Of a stretch of DNA of 45,506 bases, positions 38,604 through 45,506 are shown piece after piece (positions within the stretch are counted from its first letter, which is position 1; every line of letters begins with the position of its first letter). The DNA is taken from positions 1-45,506 of the forward strand of contig CAYRQM010000012.1 in the NCBI GenBank assembly GCA_964426415.1, written 5' to 3'. Both the position numbers and the translations under genes were made by a program. Source of the stretch: UBA3792 sp964426415. Its GTDB lineage: Bacteria; Bacillota; Clostridia; Christensenellales; CAG-138. The notes beneath the pieces are model-generated. The model did no database searches. It was given only the letters and a program-made list of their open reading frames with translations, and was not told the origin of the DNA.

Positions 38604-39182
38604 ATGAAACGAAAGATTCCATTGGCGATGGCACTGGTCGCACTCGCCGTATCCATATTGAGCGTGGGCACATTGGCGTTCTTTAGTGTGCGCGATCAAA
38701 CGATCAACCGCATCACGATGGGAAATGTCCACGCGGAACTGATTGAACAAACGAAAACGGAACAGGGCGTCGTGCCGTATCCTGCGGAGACGGTGACGGG
38801 CGTCATGCCGGGAGAAGCTTTAAGCAAGATTGTCTTTGCGAAGAATACGGGCGGCAGCGCCATCTGGGTGCGGATGCGTGCCGTTGTCACCTGTACCGTC
38901 ACGGATGATAACGGCAAGGACGCGGCGGCAGACGCTGCGGGCATCACGCCGCAATACAACACTGCCGATTGGACGGCGGGCGCGGACGGCTGGTACTATT
39001 ACAACGCCGCGCTTGCGCCCGAAGCGGTGACGCCGCCGCTGTTCGAAACAGTGACCTTCTCCCTCGATTTGGGCAACGACTATGCCGACGCAAAGGTGCA
39101 GGTTGCCGTTTCACTGGAGGCGGTGCAGTCGGTGAACAATGGCGCGTCCGCACTGCTTGCCGCAGGCTGGCCCGCCGCGTGA
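38604..39182 (+). CDS. SipW-dependent TasA/camelysin-like protein 3
   Basis: A 192-residue member of the same group with signal MKRKIPLAMALVALAVSILS, then VGTLAFFSVRDQTINRITMGNVHAELIE. The mature domain has LSKIVFAKNTGGSAIWVRMRAVVTC, ADWTAGADGWYYYNAALAPE and VQVAVSLEAVQSVNNG. It is more distant from 1 and 2 than they are from each other. AGGAGGG precedes the ATG. The VWA protein gene starts 7 bases after it. Confidence 0.85.
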   Translation: MKRKIPLAMALVALAVSILSVGTLAFFSVRDQTINRITMGNVHAELIEQTKTEQGVVPYPAETVTGVMPGEALSKIVFAKNTGGSAIWVRMRAVVTCTVTDDNGKDAAADAAGITPQYNTADWTAGADGWYYYNAALAPEAVTPPLFETVTFSLDLGNDYADAKVQVAVSLEAVQSVNNGASALLAAGWPAA

Positions 39183-39189
39183 GGTGTCT

Positions 39190-41928
39190 ATGAAGAAACT
39201 TGCATCCATCCTACTCTCCTGCGTTCTGTTTTTGTCGTTGGCGCCTGTGTCCGCATGGGCAATCAGCGGCACGCTGCAAGGACAGGTGGGCGATCCCATC
39301 GAAACCATCGCGCCCGCACTTCCGGTCAAAACCGAAGCGCCCGCAGAGACGGCGACGCCGCTTGAAACGGCGGTGCAAACGGACGCGCCCATTGATACGG
39401 ACGTGCCTGCCGACGAAACGCCAAAAGCGCAGCCGTCCGAAGACGCCGCATCGCCTACGGCAGAATTGCCCGCACAAACGGACGATCCGAACTTTACGCC
39501 CAATCCCGACGCATCGGACGAACCGACGGAGTCGGAAACGCCCACCGAAGAGCCGGTCTATTACGCATACAAGCGTGTCGGGCGGCTGCGGCCCGCCGTG
39601 CGCATTGCGGGGCTTGCGGTATCGCCCAATGCAAGCTTTCGCAAGTCGGAATCCGATGTGGAAGCGGCAAAGCGCGTCAGCGCGGCAGATGAAAACGGCG
39701 TGTACACCCTGACGCTGGAAGCGTATGCCACGGGCAAGGTGACCGTCACCACCGTGTATCAGGCGACGCCCTGCGACATCGTGCTGGTGCTGGACACGTC
39801 CAAAAGCATGAGCGGCGCGTTTGGCTCCACCACGCGTATCGCAGCGCTCAAAAATGCCGTAAACAACTTCATCGACGCGACGGCGGACGACGCGGACAAT
39901 TACAACGTCAGCCACCGCATTGCCATCGTGTCCTTCAACAGCGACGCAAGCAATGTGACGGGCGGATTCTTGGCGGCAGGGGAGAACCGCGCAAGCCTGA
40001 AGTCGACGGTGACGCAGCTGTCCCAAGGCACGGGAACGTACACCCACAGCGGGTTGAGCGCGGCGGTGAACATCTTCGCGTCCGACACGCCGCCTTCGGG
40101 CGAGCGCAAGCGGGTCGTGATCCTGTTTACCGACGGGGTGCCGGGCAGCCAAGCGAACACGTTCAACGAGGGCTTCGCAAACAGCGCCATCGGCTATGCA
40201 AAAACGCTGAAGGCGTCCACCGAAAGCGGCGGCTACGGCTGCACGGTGTATTCCGTGGCGATCTACCCCGACGCCGATCCCACCGCAGCGCTGCCCGATT
40301 ATGCGGCGGACAACACGATGGCGGAGAAGATCAACCGCTTTTTGCACTATGTTTCCTACAATTTTCCAAACGCCGCAAGCATGGCAAGCGGCGGGTCGGG
40401 CGGCAACAGCGGGTACTATCTGACGGCGGCGGATCCCGGCGATTTGAACGACATCTTTTCCCGCATCGCCAATCAGGTGCAGTCGGGCGGCACGACCTCA
40501 ACCCTTGACGCGACCGGTGAAATCCGCGACGCAATCGCCGACAGCTTTCAACTGGCGACGGGCGACGCGGCGGACGTGTCCGTGTACACCTGCGACTATT
40601 TGGGCAGGGCGGGCAACGACAGCGCGGGCGCAAGGCTGTGGGGCGCACCCGTTCCGTATACGAGCGGCGCCTGCACCGTCGATGCCGAAGGGCAGACCGT
40701 ACTGTTTTCGGGCTTTGATTTTTCCGCGCAGTATGTGGCGGACGTCGTAGACGGGGCGTCGGGCGCAATCACGGGCCATCGCGGGCAAAAGCTTGTCATC
40801 ACCGTGCGCATCGTGGCGGGCGACACCTTTGGCGGCAACAGCATCCCCACCAACGAATCGAGCAGCGGCGTGTACCTTAGCGGCGACACGACGGCGCTGG
40901 AACCGTTTCCCGTGCCGACGGTCGATTTGCCCATCGCCTACGAGGCGGACGCAAACGATCGCTCCCTCTATTTGGGCGACACGGTGGACGCGGGCACGCT
41001 GTTCCAATATCAGCTGCCCGACGGAAGCAACAACGTCGCCGTCAACATCACCTATGCGCTTTTCGCGGGCGATACCGCCGTGGCTTCGCTGACGGTGGCG
41101 GCGGGAACCGTGTTCGACGCGTCGCAATGGGTATCGGAAGCCGGCGAATCGCGTTTGCGCACGCCAAGCGCTTGTTCTGTTTTGCGGCTTGCCATCACCG
41201 TCACCTCCGTTGCGCAAAAGGAGGAGAATTCCGCCATCTACAACGAAGCTGCCCTCGCGCTGACGTCGCTGGTGCATGTGTTCCGTCCCACGGTTTCGTT
41301 CTCGGACGACGCCGTGTACATGGGCGAACACGCGGATATCACGGACAATGTGCAGCAAGTTGCCTGGGCGGACGCTTCCCACAATGACGCGCCGCTGCCC
41401 GACGGCGATCCGCCCTCGCTCACCTTCACCTACGACCACGGCGATTCCGAAATTTACTTTGCGGAAACGCCCATCACGGTGTTGTCCGTGCAAGCGGGCG
41501 ATGCGGACGTGACGGCACATACCGTTCTGGTCGCGGACGACGATTACCCAAGCGCCCATTTCGTGGTGTATGTGGAAGGCTGTTCGCTGACCGTTTGCAA
41601 GAGCGGCGCGGCGGGAACGAACGAAACCTTCCGCTTCTTGGTAACGCGGGCGGGCGACGAATGCATGGCGCCGTGGAGTTTCTATGTGGTGGTGCACGGC
41701 AACGACAGCGTGACGGTGACGACGCTTCCCATCGGCACCTACACCGTCACCGAGGACGCCGCATGGTCGTGGCGCTATGGCGTCACGGCGGCAAAGACCA
41801 CCGTGCTGTCCGAACCGCAGCCCGACCAAACCGTATCGTTTGCCAACCGCATCGCGCAGCCGTATTGGCTGGACGGCGACAGCTTTCTGGTAAACCTGTT
41901 CCGCTTGCTGGGCGCAGCGGGAGAATAG
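39190..41928 (+). CDS. Large VWA-domain surface adhesin
   Basis: A 912-residue secreted protein. A signal peptide (residues 1-25, ending SAWA) leads into a Thr/Pro/Glu/Ala-rich stalk to about residue 125. A von Willebrand A domain follows (about 195-430), with the metal-site motif DTSKSMS at Asp202 and LFTDGVPG. Further beta domains come next, then a Cna-B-like domain (GCSLTVCKSGAAGTNETFRF to TLPIGTYTVTEDAAWSWRYG). The C-terminus ends PYWLDGDSFLVNLFRLLGAAGE, with no LPXTG-type signal. It probably forms the tip or a binding component of the surface fibre. Confidence 0.9.
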   Translation: MKKLASILLSCVLFLSLAPVSAWAISGTLQGQVGDPIETIAPALPVKTEAPAETATPLETAVQTDAPIDTDVPADETPKAQPSEDAASPTAELPAQTDDPNFTPNPDASDEPTESETPTEEPVYYAYKRVGRLRPAVRIAGLAVSPNASFRKSESDVEAAKRVSAADENGVYTLTLEAYATGKVTVTTVYQATPCDIVLVLDTSKSMSGAFGSTTRIAALKNAVNNFIDATADDADNYNVSHRIAIVSFNSDASNVTGGFLAAGENRASLKSTVTQLSQGTGTYTHSGLSAAVNIFASDTPPSGERKRVVILFTDGVPGSQANTFNEGFANSAIGYAKTLKASTESGGYGCTVYSVAIYPDADPTAALPDYAADNTMAEKINRFLHYVSYNFPNAASMASGGSGGNSGYYLTAADPGDLNDIFSRIANQVQSGGTTSTLDATGEIRDAIADSFQLATGDAADVSVYTCDYLGRAGNDSAGARLWGAPVPYTSGACTVDAEGQTVLFSGFDFSAQYVADVVDGASGAITGHRGQKLVITVRIVAGDTFGGNSIPTNESSSGVYLSGDTTALEPFPVPTVDLPIAYEADANDRSLYLGDTVDAGTLFQYQLPDGSNNVAVNITYALFAGDTAVASLTVAAGTVFDASQWVSEAGESRLRTPSACSVLRLAITVTSVAQKEENSAIYNEAALALTSLVHVFRPTVSFSDDAVYMGEHADITDNVQQVAWADASHNDAPLPDGDPPSLTFTYDHGDSEIYFAETPITVLSVQAGDADVTAHTVLVADDDYPSAHFVVYVEGCSLTVCKSGAAGTNETFRFLVTRAGDECMAPWSFYVVVHGNDSVTVTTLPIGTYTVTEDAAWSWRYGVTAAKTTVLSEPQPDQTVSFANRIAQPYWLDGDSFLVNLFRLLGAAGE

Positions 41929-41938
41929 GAGGCACACC

Positions 41939-42493
41939 ATGAAACACAAACGAATTTGGATTTTGACCCTGTCCGTGATGGTGCTGCTTTTGGTGGGCGT
42001 GGGCGCGACGCTTGCGTTCCTGCTCAGCTCCACCGATGCGCTGACCAATCGGTTTTTGCCGTCCCAAGCGGGCTGTCGGGTGATGGAGGAACGCTTTGAC
42101 GGCGTCAGCAAGCAAAACGTGACCGTGCAGAATACGGGCAACGTGGATGCGTATATGCGGGTGTCGGTCGTCTGCAATTTCTTGGACGAGGACGGCAACG
42201 TGGTGGGCGTGATTCCGCACTTGGGGTTGGATTACACGCTTGCCTGCAACACTGCCGACTGGTTCCTTTGCGGCGGGTTCTACTATTGCAAACGCAGCGT
42301 CGCGCCGGGCGAGAACGCGCCCGTGCTGTTTACTCAATGCGACGTGCTGGAAACCGACGCCGCCAAGGCGTATCGGCTGAACATGGACTTTGCGGCGCAG
42401 TGCATCCAAGCCAATCCCGCAAAAGCGGTGGAGAGCGCTTGGAAAACGGTGACCGTCGCCGCAGACGGAACGCTGACGGAGGTGACGGAATGA
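41939..42493 (+). CDS. SipW-dependent TasA/camelysin-like protein 4
   Basis: A 184-residue member of the fibre group with signal MKHKRIWILTLSVMVLLLVG, then VGATLAFLLSSTDALTNRFLPSQ. The mature part has several cysteines (AGCRVM, VVCNFL, LACNTADWFLCGGFYYCKR, TQCDVL, AQCIQ), unlike proteins 1 and 2. AGGAGG precedes the ATG. It overlaps the anchored protein by 4 bases, so the two may be made in equal amounts and act together. Confidence 0.85.
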   Translation: MKHKRIWILTLSVMVLLLVGVGATLAFLLSSTDALTNRFLPSQAGCRVMEERFDGVSKQNVTVQNTGNVDAYMRVSVVCNFLDEDGNVVGVIPHLGLDYTLACNTADWFLCGGFYYCKRSVAPGENAPVLFTQCDVLETDAAKAYRLNMDFAAQCIQANPAKAVESAWKTVTVAADGTLTEVTE

Positions 42494-43101
42494 AAAAGCG
42501 AATCGTGTGGCTGCTGTGCGTTGCACTGGTGTTGTGCCTCTCTTTGCCGTCTTGGGCGGATGAATCCGTGGTGCGCTTTGCGGGCGAGGCGGAGAAGTTC
42601 GTCTATCTGCCCGAGGACGGCGACCTGTTCACCGACTTCAAGGGCGTGATGCCGGGCGACGTGCGCACCCAAACGGTGGTCGTCACCAACGCGTACGCCG
42701 AAAAGGTGGACATCTACCTGCAGGCGGAGGGCGCAAGCGAAGCGGACAAAGCGTTCCTTTCCGCGCTGAAGCTTGCGGTCGTTCAAGGGGAGCGCGTGCT
42801 GTTCGACGGCACGGCGGATGAATCCGATGGACTGAGCGCCCGCACGCTGCTCGGCAGCTTCGAAAAGGGGCAATCCGCCACGCTTCTTGTTACGCTCACC
42901 GTTCCCGCGACGCTGGACAACGCCTTTATGGATGCGTCGGGCGACGTGATTTGGACATTTTTTGCCGAACAGCAGGCGGTGCGGACGGGGGACGACAGCC
43001 GTCTTCTGCCCTATGCAATCATTGGCGGCGTGCTGCTTTCGGTGATGGTAGGCACAATCGTGCTGCAAGTCGTCCGCAGAAAACGAAACAGGACGCCATG
43101 A
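42490..43101 (+). CDS. Sortase-anchored surface protein (fibre base candidate)
   Basis: A 203-residue protein with a conventional signal peptide (VWLLCVALVLCLSLPSWA). The beta-rich mature part contains EAEKFVYLPEDGDLFTDFKGVMPGD and VVVTNAYAEKVDIYLQAEG. The C-terminus is a sorting signal: AVRTGDDS, then a helix (LLPYAIIGGVLLSVMVGTIVLQVV) and RRKRNRTP. The TGD-type motif is seen in substrates of class B-like sortases of Clostridia. The sortase gene overlaps by 4 bases, so this is its likely substrate and a candidate wall anchor for the fibres. Confidence 0.85.
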   Translation: MKKRIVWLLCVALVLCLSLPSWADESVVRFAGEAEKFVYLPEDGDLFTDFKGVMPGDVRTQTVVVTNAYAEKVDIYLQAEGASEADKAFLSALKLAVVQGERVLFDGTADESDGLSARTLLGSFEKGQSATLLVTLTVPATLDNAFMDASGDVIWTFFAEQQAVRTGDDSRLLPYAIIGGVLLSVMVGTIVLQVVRRKRNRTP

Positions 43102-43943
43102 AACGACGGTTCCCAAGGCGGGGCAACGCCCTGCCGCTTGCTCTCATCCTGCTCGGCAGCGTTGGACTTGCCGTCTGCTTTTTGCGGGCGCTTCCAACGC
43201 TGTCGGAGCGTTTGACCGCCGCACAGGTGTATGATACGCTGCAACGGGAAGCGGTCACGGTGCAGGCAAGGTCGCCCGAACCGACGACCCTGCCCCAAAC
43301 GGTTTCGAATCGCGCCGAGGCGGATGTGCCTGCCGTCACGCCGATTCCCGAACAGATTCGCTTGTGCCGCGCACAGTCGGTGGACTTTGACGCGCTGCTT
43401 GCCATCAACGCGGATACCATCGGCTGGCTTTGCTGCACGAATACGGAGATCGACTACCCCGTGGTGTATTCCGCCGACAACGCCTATTACCTGTCCCATC
43501 TGATCGATGGCACAAAGAACCGAAACGGCACGCTGTTTGTGGACAAGCGCAACAGCCGCACCTTTTCCGACCGCAACACCGTACTGTATGGCCATTGCAT
43601 GAAAAGCGGCAAGATGTTCGGCAAGCTCGCAAACTTTGCAAGCCAACGGTACTTCGACGCCCATCCCGTCTTTTTCCTGTATACGCCAAGCGGCGCTTAT
43701 TGCGTCGAGCTGTTTGCCGCATACACCACCCGTTCCGACTCGTTTGCCTATACGTTCGTGTTCGACGACGACGCTTCGTTTTTATCGTTTTTGGAGGAGG
43801 CGCGTGCGTGTTCCGCGGTCGAAAACGACGTGATGCCCAATGCCCATGATCGCATTCTCACCCTTTCCACCTGCGCATACGCGTTCGCGGGCGCACGATT
43901 TGTGCTGCAAGGGCGGCTGATCCCCCTTGACGGATCCGCATAG
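43098..43943 (+). CDS. Class B sortase
   Basis: A 281-residue transpeptidase with an N-terminal membrane anchor (residues 9-28) and an extracellular catalytic domain. The catalytic His166 lies in VLYGHCMKSG, Cys259 in LTLSTCAY and Arg267 in GARFVL, with the seven-residue Cys-Arg spacing usual for sortases. The segment NADTIGWLCCTNTEIDYPVVYSADNAYYL is typical of class B. It would cut the TGD-type signal of the protein encoded just upstream and join it to peptidoglycan. Confidence 0.93.
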   Translation: MKRRFPRRGNALPLALILLGSVGLAVCFLRALPTLSERLTAAQVYDTLQREAVTVQARSPEPTTLPQTVSNRAEADVPAVTPIPEQIRLCRAQSVDFDALLAINADTIGWLCCTNTEIDYPVVYSADNAYYLSHLIDGTKNRNGTLFVDKRNSRTFSDRNTVLYGHCMKSGKMFGKLANFASQRYFDAHPVFFLYTPSGAYCVELFAAYTTRSDSFAYTFVFDDDASFLSFLEEARACSAVENDVMPNAHDRILTLSTCAYAFAGARFVLQGRLIPLDGSA

Positions 43944-43954
43944 CGTGTTATACT
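43927..43954 (+). promoter_or_regulatory. Promoter of the MFS transporter gene
   Basis: TTGACG at 43927-43932 and TATACT at 43949-43954 with a 16-base spacer. It begins inside the end of the sortase gene. Confidence 0.75.
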
Positions 43955-43991
43955 TGCAAGAAAACGAGGCGCAAGCGGAACCGAGGCAGGG

Positions 43992-45224
43992 ATGGGCAAA
44001 CAAAAGAGAAGAAAACAGCTGACGCAGGCGATGCAGTTTATTCTGCTGCTTGGGATTGTGAGCCTGCTGTCCGACATGACGCATGAGGGCGCATCGGGCA
44101 TTCGCGGCGCGTACTTGGCGCTGCTGGGCGCGTCCGCCGCGACGATCGGGTTCGTTTCGGGCTTGGGCGAGCTGGTGGGCTATGGGCTGCGCTTTTTGTT
44201 CGGGCGGCTCACCGACAAGACCAAGCAGTATTGGACGCTGACCATCGTCGGATACGCCATCGACGTGCTGGCGGTTCCCGCCTTGGCGCTGGTGCATGAG
44301 GACGGCTGGATTTGGGCGTGCGCGCTGCTTATTTTGGAGCGTGTGGGCAAGGCCATCAAAAAGCCTGCCAAGAACACCATCTTGTCCTTTGCCGCCTCCC
44401 AAGAGGGGGTGGGCAGGAGCTTCGCCATCCAAGAGGCGCTGGATCAGATCGGCGCGTTCTTGGGGCCGCTGATGCTGTACGTCGTGCTGCTGTTCCAAAA
44501 GAGCGGCACCTACGACGCCTATCGGCTGTGCTTTGCCGTGCTGGCGATTCCCGCCGTGCTGACGATGGCGGCGCTGTTGTTTGCCAAAAAGCGCTTTCCC
44601 AATCCGGAAGCCTTCGAGCCCGAACCGCCTGCCGACGCAAAGTTTCGGCTGCGTCCCTCCTTTGTGCTGTATCTGGCGGCAATCGGGCTGTTCGCATTCG
44701 GATTCCTTGATTTTTCGCTCATCACCATGCACGTTGCCCGCAGCGGGATGCTGGCGGACGCAAGCCTGCCGCTGCTTTACGCGGGTGCGATGCTGGCGGA
44801 CGCCGTGTCGGCGCTGTTCTTTGGTCGGCTGTTCGACCGCATCGGATTTCGCACGCTGATTGTGTCCACGCTGCTTTCGGCGTCGTTTGCACTGTTCGTG
44901 TTTGGGTTCAATGCCACATGGGCAACCATCCTTGGCGTGCTGCTTTGGGGCGTCGGCATGGGCGCACAGGAATCCATCCTCAAGGCAGCCGTTGCCACCA
45001 TGGTGCCAAAGAACAGCCGCGCAGCGGGTTACGGCGTGTTTGAGCTGTCGTTTGGCGTCTGCTGGTTTTTGGGCAGCTGGCTTTTGGGCGTGCTGTACGA
45101 CGTCTCGCTGCCCGCGCTGATCGCCGTGTCCATCGGCGCACAGCTGCTGTCCGTGCCATTCTACGCCATCTCCGCCCGCAGACAGCGCATCGAAATCGCG
45201 CAGGACGCGCTGCCCAAAGCGTAG
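43992..45224 (+). CDS. MFS transporter
   Basis: A 410-residue major facilitator protein with about twelve helices. The first helices read QFILLLGIVSLLSDMTHEGASGIRGAYLALLGASAATIGFVSG, and GLRFLFGRLTDKTKQYW is the loop 2-3 motif. LLWGVGMGAQESILKAAVATMVPKNSRAAGYGVF is seen in the second half. This matches a subgroup of uncharacterised bacterial MFS exporters. The substrate is unknown. The gene has its own promoter, so it need not belong to the fibre operon. Confidence 0.9.
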   Translation: MGKQKRRKQLTQAMQFILLLGIVSLLSDMTHEGASGIRGAYLALLGASAATIGFVSGLGELVGYGLRFLFGRLTDKTKQYWTLTIVGYAIDVLAVPALALVHEDGWIWACALLILERVGKAIKKPAKNTILSFAASQEGVGRSFAIQEALDQIGAFLGPLMLYVVLLFQKSGTYDAYRLCFAVLAIPAVLTMAALLFAKKRFPNPEAFEPEPPADAKFRLRPSFVLYLAAIGLFAFGFLDFSLITMHVARSGMLADASLPLLYAGAMLADAVSALFFGRLFDRIGFRTLIVSTLLSASFALFVFGFNATWATILGVLLWGVGMGAQESILKAAVATMVPKNSRAAGYGVFELSFGVCWFLGSWLLGVLYDVSLPALIAVSIGAQLLSVPFYAISARRQRIEIAQDALPKA

Positions 45225-45240
45225 CATATTCCACATCCTT

Positions 45241-45400
45241 TCGCGGGAATACCCGCGTACACGCTTTTCGGGAGGGGTCGCAAATGTTGCCGCATTCGTA
45301 TCGCGGGAACACCCGCGTACACGCTTTTCGGGCAATTGGATGCCCAAAACGCCTAAATTTTGCAGGGGCGGATGCCATCCGCCCGCCGAGTTTTTCGCAC
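45241..45400. repeat. GCGGGAACACCCGCG dispersed repeats
   Basis: Two near-identical units of about 30 bases (GCGGGAATACCCGCGTACAC at 45244 and GCGGGAACACCCGCGTACAC at 45303, each followed by GCTTTTCGGG) and one GGGGCGGATGCCATCCGCCC palindrome. Relatives occur at 25198 and 9832. No gene is supported in 45225-45506. Confidence 0.75.
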
Positions 45401-45435
45401 ACGTCCATACGAATAGGAACGCAAAAATGTCCATT

Positions 45436-45506
45436 GTCATCCTGAGGCTGTGCCGAAGGATCTCGCGTGCAAGCGGGAGATTCTTCCTCGCTTCGCTTTG
45501 TCAGAA
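45436..45506. repeat. GTCATCCTGA palindromic element, copy D, cut by window end
   Basis: The same element as copies A-C, read to TTTGTCAGAA where the window stops. Confidence 0.85.

Noticed and set aside
43992..45224. The MFS transporter as part of the fibre operon
   Set aside because: It has its own promoter at 43927-43954, and MFS proteins have no known part in fibre assembly. Read-through from the sortase gene cannot be excluded.

Overview
The window is a GC-rich, densely coded stretch of a Gram-positive (Firmicutes/Clostridia-type) chromosome. The grounds are many near-consensus sigma-A promoters with 16-17 base spacers, strong GGAGG ribosome sites, a SipW signal peptidase with TasA-like substrates, a class B sortase, a sodium-pump decarboxylase beta subunit and BspA/BppU-type phage tail proteins. 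A 100-N gap flanked by an exact 55-base duplication, and two single-base frame breaks, suggest a metagenome assembly. I cannot name the species.

Layout. 202-2091: a DegV lipid-binding protein and an alpha/beta hydrolase. 2499-9785: a tightly packed plus-strand run of glycosyltransferase, HSL-type esterase, endonuclease IV, DUF362 ferredoxin-like protein, a ZnuABC-type metal importer and MscL with an added zinc ribbon. 9786-10381: dispersed palindromic repeats. 10382-11844 (minus): a sodium-pump beta subunit, a 53-residue gamma-like membrane protein, and a structured leader RNA with a terminator. 11986-17270: tyrosyl-tRNA synthetase, a YigZ protein, a large membrane protein with a repetitive acidic tail and a second hydrolase. 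17212-19260: a divergent pair, an RluA pseudouridine synthase and a DUF2974-like protein. 19392-22012: an isolated phage tail-tip and lysis cassette. 22056-25189: a THEP1-like NTPase, then an iron-type ABC permease, ATPase and methyltransferase.

25351-29227 (minus): a galactoside operon of galM, galK and a GH2 glycosidase, in which the glycosidase releases galactose, GalM sets the anomer and GalK phosphorylates it. 29312-31041 (minus): a sodium:solute symporter behind a classical attenuator with a tyrosine-rich leader peptide. 31038-32984 (minus): a glycolipid-type glycosyltransferase and a frame-broken acyltransferase. 33326-35139: tRNA-Val(CAC), a D-Ala-D-Ala ligase-like ATP-grasp protein and a membrane protein running to a gap. 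35271-36481: the distal part of a Thr/Pro-linker surface protein.

36687-43943: a complete surface-fibre operon of SipW, four SipW-type fibre subunits, a VWA adhesin, a protein with a sortase-type anchor and a class B sortase. SipW would process the subunits, and the sortase would fix the anchored protein to peptidoglycan as a possible base. An MFS transporter and more repeats close the window. The points most worth a second look are the tyrosine-rich attenuator, the sodium-pump leader RNA, the fibre/sortase operon and the orphan phage cassette.
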